In this document: positions 16,819 through 27,402 of the stretch, piece after piece
Layout of the letters: each line of letters starts with the position of its first letter
Numbering within the stretch: the stretch's first letter is position 1
Assembly (NCBI GenBank): GCA_002478115.1
Contig: DLMH01000061.1
Span: 9,675 to 73,674 of the forward strand
Reading direction: 5' to 3'
DNA length: 64,000 nucleotides
Origin: Candidatus Acidiferrum typicum
GTDB lineage: Bacteria > Acidobacteriota > Terriglobia > Acidiferrales > UBA7541
Translations under genes and position numbers: made by a program
Notes under the pieces: generated by a model
The model's input: the letters and a program-made list of their open reading frames with translations, nothing else
Databases searched by the model: none
Told to the model about the DNA's origin: nothing

Positions 16819-19077
16819 TCAGGCCTGACGCCACTTGAGGAAGACGGCTGCAAGGGGCGGCAGCGTAAGCGCGAGCGATTGGCGGCGGCCTTGCCAGGCA
16901 TGCTCGTCGGCGTTCATGCCGCCTAGGTTGCCCACGTTTGAGCCGCCATAAATTGCGGCATCGGTGTTCAGCACTTCTTTGTAGTGTCCCGCCCGGGGCA
17001 CACCGAGCCGGTAGCCGTAGCGCACCACCGGCGTGGCGTTCAGCACCGCCAGGATCACGTCGTCGGGATTCTTGCCGCGGCGGATGAACGAATACACGCT
17101 GTTGTCCGAATCGTTGGCGTCAATCCACTCAAATCCTTGCCAGTCGAAATCCACCTGATGCAAGGCCGGCTCCGCAGCGAGCACGCGATTCAGGTCGCGC
17201 ACCAGATTCTGCACGCCGCGATGCGATTCGTACTGCAGCAGATGCCAGTCCAGGCTCTCCGCTTCGTACCACTCGTTCCGCTGCCCGAACTCCTGCCCCA
17301 TGAACAGCAGCTTCTTCCCGGGATGCGCGGCTTGATAGGCGAGCAGCAGGCGCAGATTCGCGAACTGCTGCCACATGTCGCCCGGCATTTTGTGCAGCAG
17401 CGAATTCTTTCCGTGCACCACTTCATCGTGGGAGAAGGGCAGCATGAAGTTTTCGGAGAAAGCGTACAGCAGCGAAAACGTCAATTTGTTGTGCTCGTAG
17501 CGCCGGAAAACGGGGTCCTTGGAGAAATAGTGCAGCGTGTCGTTCATCCAGCCCATGTTCCACTTCAGGCTGAACCCCAGCCCGCCGAGATACGTTGGGC
17601 GCGACACGCTGGGCCACGCCGTGGACTCCTCCGCGATGGTCAGCACGCCGGGGAATCGCAAGTAGGCCACTTCATTCATCCGCTTCAAAAAATCGATGGC
17701 ATCCAGATTCTCGCGCCCGCCGTAACGGTTCGGTATCCACTCGCCCTCCTTGCGCGAATAATCCAGATACAACATGGAGGCGACGGCATCCACGCGCAGC
17801 CCGTCAATGTGGTATTTGTCCAGCCAGAACAGCGCATTAGAGATCAGGAAATTCTGCACTTCGTTGCGGCCGTAGTTATAAACCAGCGTGCCCCAGTCAG
17901 GATGCGTGCCCTGCCGCGGGTCGGAATGTTCGTAGAGATGCGTGCCGTCAAAAAGACTCAGGCCGTGGGAGTCGCGCGGAAAATGCGCAGGCGTCCAATC
18001 GAGGAGCACTCCAAGTCCCGCCTGGTGGCAGCGATCCACAAAGGCCATAAACTCCGAGGGCGTCCCGTAACGGCTGGTGGCGGCGAAATAGCCGAGCGTC
18101 TGATAGCCCCAGGAGCCGTCAAAGGGATGCTCCATCACCGGCATCAGTTCAATGTGTGTGTAGCCGAGATCCTTCACGTAAGGAATCAGTTGATCGGCCA
18201 GTTCGAGGTAGCTGAGCCAGCGGTTGTGCTCCTCGGGCATGCGGCGCCACGAGCCGAGATGCACTTCGTACACGGAAATCGCCTGCTGCAGCCAATTCCT
18301 CTGCGTGCGCTGCGTCATCCAGTCGCCGTCCGCCCAGTTGTGATTGTCCAGACGCGCCACAACCGAGCCGGTGTTCGGCCGCAACTCCGAAAAGTAGCCG
18401 TAGGGATCGGCCTTCAGCGGCAGCATCTCGCCGCGCGGGCCGATGATTTCGTATTTGTAAATCGCGCCCTCGCCGAGGTCGGGCAGAAACAACTCCCAGA
18501 TGCCGGAAGAGCCGCGCGTGCGCATGGGATGGACGCGGCCGTCCCAGCCATTGAAGTCGCCCACCACGCTGACGCGCCGCGCGCTGGGCGCCCATACGGC
18601 AAAGTGCACGCCGGAAACGCCGTCCACCGTCTTGATATGTGCGCCCAGCTTCTCGTAGGTGTCGTAGTGGCGGCCTTCGCCCATCAGGTAAAGATCAAAT
18701 TCGCTGAGCAGATAGGGGAAGGCGTAAGCGTCGTGGCCTTCGACCACCGCGCCATAATCCATGCGGCAGCGAATGCGATAACTCGAAGGAGCCGGTGCCA
18801 ACTCGCTCACCAGCGGAAGTTCCGCCTCGTAGATACCCTCCGGCCGAACTTTTTTCATGGGCAGCGGCGCAGTTTCTCCACCCCAAAGGAGATGGGCTTC
18901 CACCGCTCGCGGTTGCAAGATGCGCACAAGCCAACGGCGCCCCGCGGGCGTCTCTATGGGCTGTGGCCCAAGCACAGCAAATGGATCCGAATTGCGACCC
19001 GCCAGCAGGGCGTCCATGGGCGCCACTGCCGGGTCGACCGGCGCGGCTTTCGGTTTTTGGGGAGGAGTATCGGGCAC
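16819..19077 (-). CDS. glgB: 1,4-alpha-glucan branching enzyme (GlgB, GH13)
   Basis: A 752-residue branching enzyme that cuts alpha-1,4-glucan chains and rejoins them through alpha-1,6 bonds during glycogen synthesis. It has the long bacterial N-terminal region, a CBM48 domain (about 150-260, FNGWD at 175-179) and the GH13 barrel. Catalytic residues are the nucleophile Asp430 in [11 protein letters not shown], the acid/base Glu483 in TIAEES, and the third acid in [11 protein letters not shown]. coli GlgB is 728 residues with the same order. No glgA, glgC or glgX is next to it, so it stands alone. The downstream gap 19078-19309 shows no gene. The ATG at 19077 has a weak site (GATAGAATGCTGCC) upstream. 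Confidence 0.95.
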   Translation of the reverse strand: MPDTPPQKPKAAPVDPAVAPMDALLAGRNSDPFAVLGPQPIETPAGRRWLVRILQPRAVEAHLLWGGETAPLPMKKVRPEGIYEAELPLVSELAPAPSSYRIRCRMDYGAVVEGHDAYAFPYLLSEFDLYLMGEGRHYDTYEKLGAHIKTVDGVSGVHFAVWAPSARRVSVVGDFNGWDGRVHPMRTRGSSGIWELFLPDLGEGAIYKYEIIGPRGEMLPLKADPYGYFSELRPNTGSVVARLDNHNWADGDWMTQRTQRNWLQQAISVYEVHLGSWRRMPEEHNRWLSYLELADQLIPYVKDLGYTHIELMPVMEHPFDGSWGYQTLGYFAATSRYGTPSEFMAFVDRCHQAGLGVLLDWTPAHFPRDSHGLSLFDGTHLYEHSDPRQGTHPDWGTLVYNYGRNEVQNFLISNALFWLDKYHIDGLRVDAVASMLYLDYSRKEGEWIPNRYGGRENLDAIDFLKRMNEVAYLRFPGVLTIAEESTAWPSVSRPTYLGGLGFSLKWNMGWMNDTLHYFSKDPVFRRYEHNKLTFSLLYAFSENFMLPFSHDEVVHGKNSLLHKMPGDMWQQFANLRLLLAYQAAHPGKKLLFMGQEFGQRNEWYEAESLDWHLLQYESHRGVQNLVRDLNRVLAAEPALHQVDFDWQGFEWIDANDSDNSVYSFIRRGKNPDDVILAVLNATPVVRYGYRLGVPRAGHYKEVLNTDAAIYGGSNVGNLGGMNADEHAWQGRRQSLALTLPPLAAVFLKWRQA

Positions 19078-19309
19078 GGCAGCATTCTATCGGATTCTGC
19101 TCGCCGGACCAACTCACAGTGCGACTAACAGCGCAATGAATTCCGCGTGTCCTGATCTGAAGGCCGAACCTGGACTCTCGCTTCCGTGGTGAGTAGGTTC
19201 TCGACTTCGCGACAGGTCTGGACCTACGACCGTAAGTGCCGATCTTGTGCCGTCTTGAGAACAGGCTGGGACAGAACGCAAGAAAAGTTTGCCGCTGGGG
19301 AATCGAGGG

Positions 19310-20533
19310 CTAGTCGCCGGAATGGAAAATCCCGGCATACGGTCCCTGGCCCCTCGTAGGGCCTTTTCGATACTTCTTGAAAGTGAATCCGAAAGCAACC
19401 GCAACGGCCAAGGCGATGAGGCACAGCCGAATAGCAATCCCCAAAATACCAAATTTCAGCCACAGGAAATGGCCGTAGTCGGCTACGGCGCGGAGATAAT
19501 CACCCTTGCGCGCGTATGCCAGGCTCCGATTGCGGAACGCATTGGCAAGACTTTGGTTGAGGCGGATGGCTTGATCATAATCCTGGATGGCACGGTCGTA
19601 ATCTCCCCTGTGCGCGTACGCCAAGCCTCGGCTGTAGAACGCATTGGCAAGGTTGGGATTCAGGCGTAGTGCCTGATCGCAGTCCTGGATGGCATGATCG
19701 TAATCACCCTTGTGCGAGTACGCCAAGCCTCGGTCGTAGAAGGCATTGACAAGGTTGGGATTCAGGCGTAGCGCCTGATCGTAGTCCTGGATGGCACGGT
19801 CATAATCGCCCTTCTGGGTGTAGCCATTGCCCCGCATGATGAACGCATCGGCGTAGCTTGGATTGATCCGCAGGGCCTGATCATAATCCTGGATCGCGCG
19901 ATCATAATCGCCCTTGTGCGCGTACGCCATACCGCGGCCATAGAGAGCTTCGGCGTCGCTTGGGTTGATCCGCAGGGCCTGATCGTAGTCCTGGATGGCA
20001 TGATCGTAATCACCCTTGTGCGAGTACGCCAAGCCTCGGCCGTATAGCGCATCGGTAAGGTTAGGATTCAGGCGCAGCGCCCGATCGTAGTCCTGGATGG
20101 CATGGGAGTAATCACCCTTGTGCGCGTACGCCAAGCCTCGGTCGTACAACGCATTGGCAAGGTTAGGATTCAGGCGCAACGCCTGGTCGTAGTCCCGAAA
20201 CGCGTCGTCATAATCGGCCTTGTCCGCGTAAGCCGCGCCGCGGCTGTAAAACGCATCGGCAAGGTTGGGATTCAGGCGTAGCGCCTGATTGTAGTCCTGG
20301 ATGGCACGGTCATAATCACCCTTGTGCGCGTACGCCAAGCCGCGGTCATAGAAGGCCTTGGCAAGGTTGGTACCCGGGTAGTTGCGAGACTCGATGAGTG
20401 CCGAGCATCCTGCGATGCTCCGCTCAGGATCGTCACCCTTGCACCGCTTCCAATTCTCGTCTTGCGTCTGGCCAGGCAGGGCGGCAGACGCACCCGGTAA
20501 AGTCATCAAAAGGATCATTGACAGAACACGCAT
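19310..20533 (-). CDS. Exported tetratricopeptide-repeat (TPR) protein
   Basis: A 407-residue protein: signal peptide (MILLMTLPGASAALPGQ), a cysteine-containing linker (WKRCKGDDPERSIAGCSALI), then about nine nearly identical 34-residue TPRs (about 58-360, consensus DRGLAYAHKGDYDRAIQDYD) and a single C-terminal membrane helix (FGILGIAIRLCLIALAVAVAF) with a short basic tail. TPR superhelices bind partner proteins. The near identity of repeats at the DNA level (102-base period) shows recent tandem duplication, so repeat number may vary between strains. No partner is visible beside it. The ATG at 20533 lies just before the signal peptide. Confidence 0.85.
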   Translation of the reverse strand: MRVLSMILLMTLPGASAALPGQTQDENWKRCKGDDPERSIAGCSALIESRNYPGTNLAKAFYDRGLAYAHKGDYDRAIQDYNQALRLNPNLADAFYSRGAAYADKADYDDAFRDYDQALRLNPNLANALYDRGLAYAHKGDYSHAIQDYDRALRLNPNLTDALYGRGLAYSHKGDYDHAIQDYDQALRINPSDAEALYGRGMAYAHKGDYDRAIQDYDQALRINPSYADAFIMRGNGYTQKGDYDRAIQDYDQALRLNPNLVNAFYDRGLAYSHKGDYDHAIQDCDQALRLNPNLANAFYSRGLAYAHRGDYDRAIQDYDQAIRLNQSLANAFRNRSLAYARKGDYLRAVADYGHFLWLKFGILGIAIRLCLIALAVAVAFGFTFKKYRKGPTRGQGPYAGIFHSGD

Positions 20534-20681
20534 GGCTTAACGAGCAATGACCACTCACTCTGTTGAAGTCTACCATTGCTGCTGACGCGTGGAGACCCTT
20601 GAGTGCCTTCTCTCCCGCCCGCTTGCGGGAGGGCGTGTCCCGCGATAGAGTGCAGGCACCCAAAGGGAATTCACCGCCATT

Positions 20682-22409
20682 GTGCAGTTTGAATTCTCCG
20701 AAATGAAGGATGGCCGCTTGAGACGCTACTTCGCAACGCCCGCCGCTTTGCTGTATCTTGCCTGCAGCATGATCCCCGGCACAACTACGGCACAGGACCG
20801 CTCGCAAGCTCGTTCCATGGTCATTTCGCGCAATGGCATTGTGGCCGCGGAATCTCCGCTGGCCGCGCAAGCTGGCGCGCGCATCCTGGAGCGCGGTGGA
20901 AACGCCGTGGATGCGGCAATCGCCGCGAACGCCATGATGGGCGTCGTCTCCCCGATGATGAACGGCATTGGCGGCGATTTGTTCGCCATTGTCTACGACG
21001 CGAAAGCCAACAAGCTTTACGGCCTGAACGCCAGCGGTTGGGCGCCGAAAGGCCTCACCATCGAAACGCTTCACAAACTGGGCTTGCGCGAAATGCCGGA
21101 CTCCGGCGTCCATACGATCACCGTCCCCGGCGCCGTGGATGGCTGGCAGAAACTTGCCGACAAATTCGGGCGCAAGAAGCTGAGCGAAGATTTGGCGGCC
21201 GCAATCAATACCGCGCAGAATGGCTACCCGGTTACCGAGTGGGTGGCGATGTACTGGGCAAGCGCCATGGACTATCTGCGCGGCGACGAAACTGCCGCCA
21301 AGCTTTACTTGCCGCAAGATCGTCCGCCGAAGACCGGCGAGATTTTCCGCAACCCGGAACTCGCCTGGTCTCTGCAGCAGATTGCCGAGCACGGGCGCGA
21401 CGCTTTCTACAAAGGCGAGATCGCCCGCCGCATCCTGGAAACCATGAAGCGTCACGGTGGCACCATGACCGCCGCTGATCTGGCCGAATACTCCAGCGAG
21501 TGGGTTGAGCCCATCTCCACCACCTATCGCGACTGGACCGTTTATGAAATGCCTCCCAACGGGACGGGCATTGCCGCCCTGGAGATGCTCAACATCATGG
21601 AGAACTTTCCCCTTGGCCAGAAGGACTATGGTTTCGGTTCCCCCAAAGCGCTTCACACCATGATCGAGGCCAAGAAAATTGCCTACGCGGACATGGCCCG
21701 ATACATCGGCGATCCGCGCGGCCAGAATTTGCCCGTGCAGGCGCTGCTTTCAAAAGAGTGGGCAGCACAGCGCGCAAAGCTGATTGACCCAGAGCATGCG
21801 AATTGCGCCGTGCCCGCCGGGAATTTGCCCATGGGCAACGACACGACGTACCTGACGGTGGTGGATCGCGAAGGCAACATGGTTTCGCTGATACAGAGCA
21901 ACTACAGCGAATTTGGCTCCGGGATTGTCGCGCCGGAAACGGGCTTTGCACTGCACAATCGCGGCGCACTCTTCACGCTGGATGCCAGTTCGCCCAACGC
22001 GCTGGCCGGCCGCAAGCGTCCCCGGCACACTATCATCCCGGGGTTTGCGCAGAAGGGCGATCTCCGCATGGCGTTTGGCATCATGGGCGGCTGGAACCAA
22101 TCGCAGGCCCACGCGCAGTTCATCGCGAATCTGGCGGATTTCAAGATGAACATTCAAGCGGCCCTGGAGATGCCGCGATTCACCAAACGTACCTTTGAAG
22201 GCTGCGACGTCGAGATGGAGAACCGTTTCTCCCAAAAGACACGCGACGAGCTTGCCGCCAAGGGACACAAGATCACCCTCCTTGGCGGCTTCTCCTCGGA
22301 CGTCGGCGGCGGCCAAGCGGTTCTGCGCGATTTTGCCAAGGGCATCAATTATGGCGCTTCCGACCCGCGCAAAGACGGCGCCGCCATCCCAGAGTTACCT
22401 ATTGAATGA
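20682..22409 (+). CDS. ggt: Gamma-glutamyltransferase
   Basis: A 575-residue Ntn-hydrolase proenzyme. It hydrolyses or transfers the gamma-glutamyl group of glutathione and related peptides, usually in the periplasm. The N-terminus (residues 16-38, ALLYLACSMIPGTTTAQ) fits a signal peptide. The large-subunit region has ERGGNAVDAAIAANAMMGVV and MNGIGGDLFAI. Autoprocessing should occur before Thr388 in GNDTTYLTVVD, which becomes the nucleophile of the small subunit. The small-subunit end (GGFSSDVGGGQAV) is also typical. The start is a GTG at 20682, with AAGGGAATTC about 15 bases before it; an ATG at residue 8 is an alternative. Confidence 0.9.
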   Translation: MQFEFSEMKDGRLRRYFATPAALLYLACSMIPGTTTAQDRSQARSMVISRNGIVAAESPLAAQAGARILERGGNAVDAAIAANAMMGVVSPMMNGIGGDLFAIVYDAKANKLYGLNASGWAPKGLTIETLHKLGLREMPDSGVHTITVPGAVDGWQKLADKFGRKKLSEDLAAAINTAQNGYPVTEWVAMYWASAMDYLRGDETAAKLYLPQDRPPKTGEIFRNPELAWSLQQIAEHGRDAFYKGEIARRILETMKRHGGTMTAADLAEYSSEWVEPISTTYRDWTVYEMPPNGTGIAALEMLNIMENFPLGQKDYGFGSPKALHTMIEAKKIAYADMARYIGDPRGQNLPVQALLSKEWAAQRAKLIDPEHANCAVPAGNLPMGNDTTYLTVVDREGNMVSLIQSNYSEFGSGIVAPETGFALHNRGALFTLDASSPNALAGRKRPRHTIIPGFAQKGDLRMAFGIMGGWNQSQAHAQFIANLADFKMNIQAALEMPRFTKRTFEGCDVEMENRFSQKTRDELAAKGHKITLLGGFSSDVGGGQAVLRDFAKGINYGASDPRKDGAAIPELPIE

Positions 22410-22657
22410 AATAACCTTTATTAAATAGGACGATACCTCTTCCGATGGGTACCTGCGGGGAAGTACCGCAAAAGAGTTCCCTCCAACGTGCGGAATGTGA
22501 ACAGGTGTTCCCAAGTGCTCTAGTGCAGTGGCCTTCCCGTAGTGCTAACACCTGTGTTTTCAGTGCCATGGCGTGTCGCCCCGGTGGTAAGAGAGTTGCA
22601 ACCTAGAAGAGGTTCCGAACAGCCTGCTCGACTTGTATTCGTTGCTGGGAGGCAGAC

Positions 22658-23041
22658 ATGCAGTCCCGAATCGGGAAAATTCTAGCGCTGGCGGGTGGCT
22701 TGGCCGCCGTTACGCTCCTGGCGGCCAGCGTGGTTCGGGCGCAGAGCGCAGAGGTTGCGGGAGAGTATGAATGCACTCAGGCGTTGGTGGCGGGCAAGGC
22801 CGTGCCCTGCAAAGCGGCGCCGCTTTCCTTGAAAACGGATGGGCGTTTTGAGTTGCAGGGGCGCGAGGGCGAGTACTTGGTGAACGGCAGTTGGGTGGTT
22901 TTGAACGGCACGATGCTGAAGTCGCGCGCGAAGATCGAAGCCGGCCACAAAATCGTGTTTCGCTTTTACAACAAGAAGGGCCTCTGCGAGCTGATTTACG
23001 AACGGCGCGTCGCGGAGCTCGGCAAGACCAACCTGGGTTGA
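22658..23041 (+). CDS. Small secreted protein of unknown function
   Basis: A 127-residue exported protein. The signal peptide (LALAGGLAAVTLLAASVVRA) is followed by a small beta-rich domain starting VAGEYECTQALVAGKAVPC and containing FELQGREGEYLVNGSWVVL. Two cysteines close together could form a disulfide. The pattern GxYxC..D...L.L..DGxF....G.Y...G.W resembles small lipocalin-like or META-type domains, but I cannot name a family. GGGAGGCAGAC sits directly upstream of the ATG. The 248-base gap before it shows nothing I recognise. Confidence 0.6.
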   Translation: MQSRIGKILALAGGLAAVTLLAASVVRAQSAEVAGEYECTQALVAGKAVPCKAAPLSLKTDGRFELQGREGEYLVNGSWVVLNGTMLKSRAKIEAGHKIVFRFYNKKGLCELIYERRVAELGKTNLG

Positions 23042-23074
23042 TTTTCCTCTCGCGATTCTTTTCTTCCCAATTTC

Positions 23075-23275
23075 AGCCTCAAATCCCAAGTTGACGAATT
23101 ACAGGCCAGCTCATCTTGTTTTATTTCAATCGATTCTCCCGGGAGAATCCTACTTCGCCGAAATTGGATTTTGCCAGTCCATCCCCCACCAGATATTTGT
23201 CATTCCGACCGGAGGGACGGCGGTTTTGGCCGTCCCGGAGCGGAGGAATCCCTCTGCAGCTTCGGATTTCACGCT
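23075..23275. repeat. Copy 1 of a ~200-base dispersed extragenic repeat
   Basis: The unit starts near TCAAATCCCAAGTTGACGAA, has TACTTCGCCGAAATTGGAT in the middle, and ends with a GTCATTCCGACCGGAGGGAC hairpin region and AATCCCTCTGCAGCTTCGGA. A diverged copy with the same order of blocks lies at 56968-57178. Confidence 0.75.
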
Positions 23276-23329
23276 CAGTAGTCGCGCCCACCGCGCACCG
23301 ATTTATGCGCGCTCGGAAAAACCGCGGCT

Positions 23330-24154
23330 CTACTTTTCCATCAGCTCCGCAAAAAGCCGCAGCGTGCCCGGGGCGTGGCCCGCATAGTGATTGTTGGCAA
23401 ACGCGAAGACGCGGATTTTGCGTTTCAGGAAATTGCGGCAGGCTTCCACCCAATCCTGCAGATCGCGCGTGCGGTCCACGATCGTGTTGTCCCACGTTTT
23501 CGTCAGCTCCTCGATGCCCTTGCGATCGCCCAGCCAACGGATGTACGTGAAATCGGTGGTAATGGCGTCGCCCTTGGCGAACCACTCGCCCGGTCGCGGC
23601 ATCCAGGGATGGTCAATCATGGCCAGCGCGATGTTGTGTTTCTGCAAAAGATCGTAAAGCGCAGGGCTCAGCCAGGTTTTGTTGCGGATTTCCAGGGCAA
23701 ATCGAGGTTCCGAGGGAAGCTTCTCCAGAAATGGCTTCAGCCGCGCCAGAAAATCCGCCGGCGTGGCGAAAGCCTTCTTGTTGAAGTATTGAAACTGGAA
23801 TAGGATTGGCCCGCGCTTTTCGCCCAGATGATCGGTCACCTTCAGGAATTCCTTCAAAATTGGTTCGGCATCCACCAGGACACGTTCGTGCGTGATTTCC
23901 TGCGGAGCTTTCAGGGCGAACAGGAAATTCGCGGGCGTCTTGGCATACCAGCCTTTCACCGTGGATTCGGCGGGGATGCGGTAGAACGTCGCGTCAATCT
24001 CCAGCGTGTCAAACTGCGTCGCATAGTAGGAAAGATAATCGCGCGCCTGCATGCCTTGCGGATAAAAAGTCTTTTCCCAGCCTGCAGCGGTAAAGGACGA
24101 GGTGCCCAGCCGTAGGTACGCGGGATTCTCTTCGGAACTGGCCCTGTTTGACAT
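23330..24154 (-). CDS. DUF72 domain-containing protein
   Basis: A 274-residue TIM-barrel-like protein of the DUF72 (YecE) family. Marks are LRLGTSSFTAAGWEKTFYP near the N-terminus, FDTLEIDATFYRIP, NFLFALKAPQEITHER, and the late block FAFANNHYAGHAPGTLRLF. The function is unknown; a hydrolytic or nucleic-acid-related role has been suggested from structure. I place the start at the ATG at 24154, just ahead of the conserved region; ATGs at 24166 and 24196 are also possible and none has a convincing ribosome binding site. It is transcribed with the VanX-like gene upstream, 72 bases apart. Confidence 0.85.
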   Translation of the reverse strand: MSNRASSEENPAYLRLGTSSFTAAGWEKTFYPQGMQARDYLSYYATQFDTLEIDATFYRIPAESTVKGWYAKTPANFLFALKAPQEITHERVLVDAEPILKEFLKVTDHLGEKRGPILFQFQYFNKKAFATPADFLARLKPFLEKLPSEPRFALEIRNKTWLSPALYDLLQKHNIALAMIDHPWMPRPGEWFAKGDAITTDFTYIRWLGDRKGIEELTKTWDNTIVDRTRDLQDWVEACRNFLKRKIRVFAFANNHYAGHAPGTLRLFAELMEK

Positions 24155-24226
24155 GCGCGAAATCATAAAGCAAAAAGGTGCCCCGCGGCGAGCCACATGG
24201 TGGTCTTTGCCCGTGATATCGGCAAA

Positions 24227-25294
24227 TCAGTTCACCAGCTTGTCCAGCTTTTCAAACGGCACATTCAGTATTGGATAGAGCTTCCAGTCTTTGTAATCGA
24301 AGTGCCACCATTCGTTTTGATCCACGGTGAAGCCTTCCGATTCCATGGCGCGGCGCAACAGATCGCGATGCCAGCGCTGCAGGGAAGTGCCCCCGGGAAA
24401 CGTCGGGAAGGATCGTGGCGACATTTCGTCGTACAGCCCGGGCATCTCGATTACATTTCCTGTCGCCAGGTCGTAGAGCGTCAGGTCCACAGCGCATCCC
24501 CGGTTGTGCTTGGAGCCTTTCTGGGGATCGGCAACGAAATTGTGGTCCTCCGGGGGCGTCGCGTCCCAGAAAAGCTTGGTGATGTACCAGGGGCGGTAAG
24601 CGTCGTGAATCAAGAGCCCGTAGCCGAGTGGCTGCAATTTGCGCAGCACACGCAGGAGCGCGTCGGCAGCGGGGCGCTGCAGGAACGCGCGGGCCTGCGT
24701 ATAGAGCGGCGTGCTTAGGAAATTGTTGGATTGCGCGTAGCGAATATCCAGGTGGAAGGCCGGATCGAGCGTGGTGAGCTCGACCAGATCGGACTTGCGG
24801 AACGGGCCGGGTTCTTGCGGTGGTGACACCCGAAGAGCTTTCTCACGGAGCTCGGCCACCGGGTTAGCGGGTGTCACATGGTAGAATTGCGCGGGGTCTG
24901 ACCCGGCATCTTCGCGTGAGTAGACCTCATTCAGGTAAGAGAACTGCAGGATTCCGTTATCGTCACGCGACAGAGTGAATCCATAGCTGCGCCCATCTCC
25001 CCCGTCTAGCCATAAAACGCCATCCTGCTCGACAATTTCTTCGCGATTCTCTGGGGATCGCAGCAAATACAAATGTTGGTTCTGCTCCAGGATGACAACA
25101 GCCTCTTTCGCACCAGTCAGGCGATAGATGCCGACGAGTTGCTTCCATTTGAGGGAAACATCGGGAGGCTTGTGCTCGGGAGTGAGCGAGGTTGCGGTCG
25201 TGGCCGCGGTTTGGGAGCGAAGCGGAGTCGCGGCGAGAAGGGCGCAAATGCAGAGGAGCAGAAGTTGGGACAGGCGCGTGCGTGATTTCTTCAC
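24227..25294 (-). CDS. Exported D-alanyl-D-alanine dipeptidase (VanX-type, M15D) with N-terminal extra domain
   Basis: A 355-residue protein. A signal peptide (LSQLLLLCICALLAATPLRS) is followed by an N-terminal beta domain (about 40-125, VGIYRLTGAKEAVVILEQN) and a C-terminal VanX/DdpX peptidase domain. Zinc ligands and catalytic residues are visible in SKHNRGCAVDLTLYD (His and Asp) and NEWWHFDY (Glu and His), with the preceding HDAYRPW motif. Family members hydrolyse D-Ala-D-Ala in peptidoglycan turnover or vancomycin resistance; no van genes are present, so turnover is likelier. The start is a GTG at 25294, ahead of the signal peptide; no ATG exists there. The N-terminal domain resembles DUF3471-like add-ons. 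Confidence 0.85.
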   Translation of the reverse strand: MKKSRTRLSQLLLLCICALLAATPLRSQTAATTATSLTPEHKPPDVSLKWKQLVGIYRLTGAKEAVVILEQNQHLYLLRSPENREEIVEQDGVLWLDGGDGRSYGFTLSRDDNGILQFSYLNEVYSREDAGSDPAQFYHVTPANPVAELREKALRVSPPQEPGPFRKSDLVELTTLDPAFHLDIRYAQSNNFLSTPLYTQARAFLQRPAADALLRVLRKLQPLGYGLLIHDAYRPWYITKLFWDATPPEDHNFVADPQKGSKHNRGCAVDLTLYDLATGNVIEMPGLYDEMSPRSFPTFPGGTSLQRWHRDLLRRAMESEGFTVDQNEWWHFDYKDWKLYPILNVPFEKLDKLVN

Positions 25295-25360
25295 GACGGC
25301 ATGATACCGGAAATCATGTGAAGACGAGTAGGGGCAGCGAACGTCCCGCAACGCGCCAAT

Positions 25361-25461
25361 CGCAAAAGCGGCAGCAAGCTGCCGCACTCCAAACTAGGGA
25401 GTGCACCAACGGGAGCCTTTGCGCTATTTTTCAGTGCAGGGGCCCAGCACCGCTGGACCCC
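25361..25461. repeat. Composite hairpin repeat, inverse copy of the one at 5091-5172
   Basis: AAAAGCGGCAGCAAGCTGCC with GCACTCCAAAC is the reverse complement of the second unit at 5.1 kb. GGGGCCCAGC-ACC-GCTGGACCCC at 25439-25461 matches the first unit with one mismatch. Confidence 0.65.
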
Positions 25462-25484
25462 TTAGGGGAATCGGAGCGACGCGC

Positions 25485-26567
<1,083 letters not shown>

Positions 26568-26623
26568 TTAGATTTGTTGAGAGCGTGCCACGCGCAGTCC
26601 AGCGTTGCCGGGACCCTGCGGAA

Positions 26624-27160
26624 TTACTTTGCGGAGGGAGCGGGCTTGACGGGGGCAGCGTCAGCCGCGGCTGGGGGACGCAGCAGATCGTTGCCGCGGG
26701 TCATGGCGATGCGTCCGGTGCGGGCCATTTCGAGCACGCCGAATGGACGCAAAACCTCCAGCAGGCCGTCGATTTTGTCCACCGTGCCGGAAACTTCCAC
26801 GATCAAGGATTCGGGGGCGACGTCCACCACGCGCGCGCGAAACACCTTGATGAGTTCCATCAAGTGGGGGCGGTTCTGCTGGTCGGCGGAAACTTTGATG
26901 AGCGCCAGGTCGCGCTCCAGCATGGAACGGTCCGTGATATTTTCGGCCAGCAGGACATCCACGAGCTTTTCCAGGCTGGCCTCGAGCCGGTGGGCGCCGC
27001 GCGCATCCGTGTGCGCGCAAAGAGTCATGCGGGCAATCGCTTCGTTTTCAGTGGGCCCGACGGTGAGCGAATCAATGTTGATGGCCAGCCGCCGGGTGAG
27101 GGAAGCGACCCGGTTCAGAACTCCAGGCTTGTTTTCGACGTAAGCAACGATGGTTTGCAT
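26624..27160 (-). CDS. ilvN: Acetolactate synthase small (regulatory) subunit
   Basis: A 178-residue regulatory subunit. The ACT domain fills the N-terminal half (VAYVENKPGVLNRVASLTRR, then INIDSLTVGPTEN), and the C-terminal ALS_ss domain carries LALIKVSA and VDVAPESLIVEVSGT. The subunit binds valine and activates and feedback-inhibits the large subunit. It lies 243 bases downstream of ilvB, a gap occupied by a dispersed repeat, and 102 bases upstream of ilvC. The tail is alanine/proline-rich and probably disordered. The ATG at 27160 has GAGGATCGC upstream. Confidence 0.93.
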   Translation of the reverse strand: MQTIVAYVENKPGVLNRVASLTRRLAINIDSLTVGPTENEAIARMTLCAHTDARGAHRLEASLEKLVDVLLAENITDRSMLERDLALIKVSADQQNRPHLMELIKVFRARVVDVAPESLIVEVSGTVDKIDGLLEVLRPFGVLEMARTGRIAMTRGNDLLRPPAAADAAPVKPAPSAK

Positions 27161-27275
27161 GCGATCCTCGATTTTCTTGTCCCTAGAACTGCTCCCGATC
27201 CGCCCAAGAGCTTTACAACATCCCTGGATATGATTTCATTTTACCGAGAGCGCGTCCAGCGGGGCTGGACCTCTT

Positions 27276-27366
27276 GCGAAAAGCAGATCCCTCTCCCGCT
27301 TTGCGGGATCGGGATGACAAGAGACTTTACGCCTTGCTTGGATGGGGTCCAGCAGTGCTGGACCCC
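27276..27366. repeat. Dispersed repeat inside the ilvB-ilvN gap
   Basis: GCGAAAAGCAGATCCCTCTC plus CGCTTTGCGGGATCGGGATG is shared with 35025-35096, including the following TTTACGCCTTGC. A GGGGTCCAGCAGTGCTGGAC hairpin closes it at 27346-27366. On the minus strand these hairpins lie within the presumed ilv transcript and could affect its processing. Confidence 0.7.
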
Positions 27367-27402
27367 TACAAAGGCACAGGCGGCCCGAGAAAGCGAACAC
27401 CT

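Noticed and set aside
16984..19128. Long plus-strand frame of 714 codons opposite glgB
   Set aside because: It is an antisense shadow of the branching enzyme in a high-GC gene; His/Arg/Val-rich composition and no motifs.
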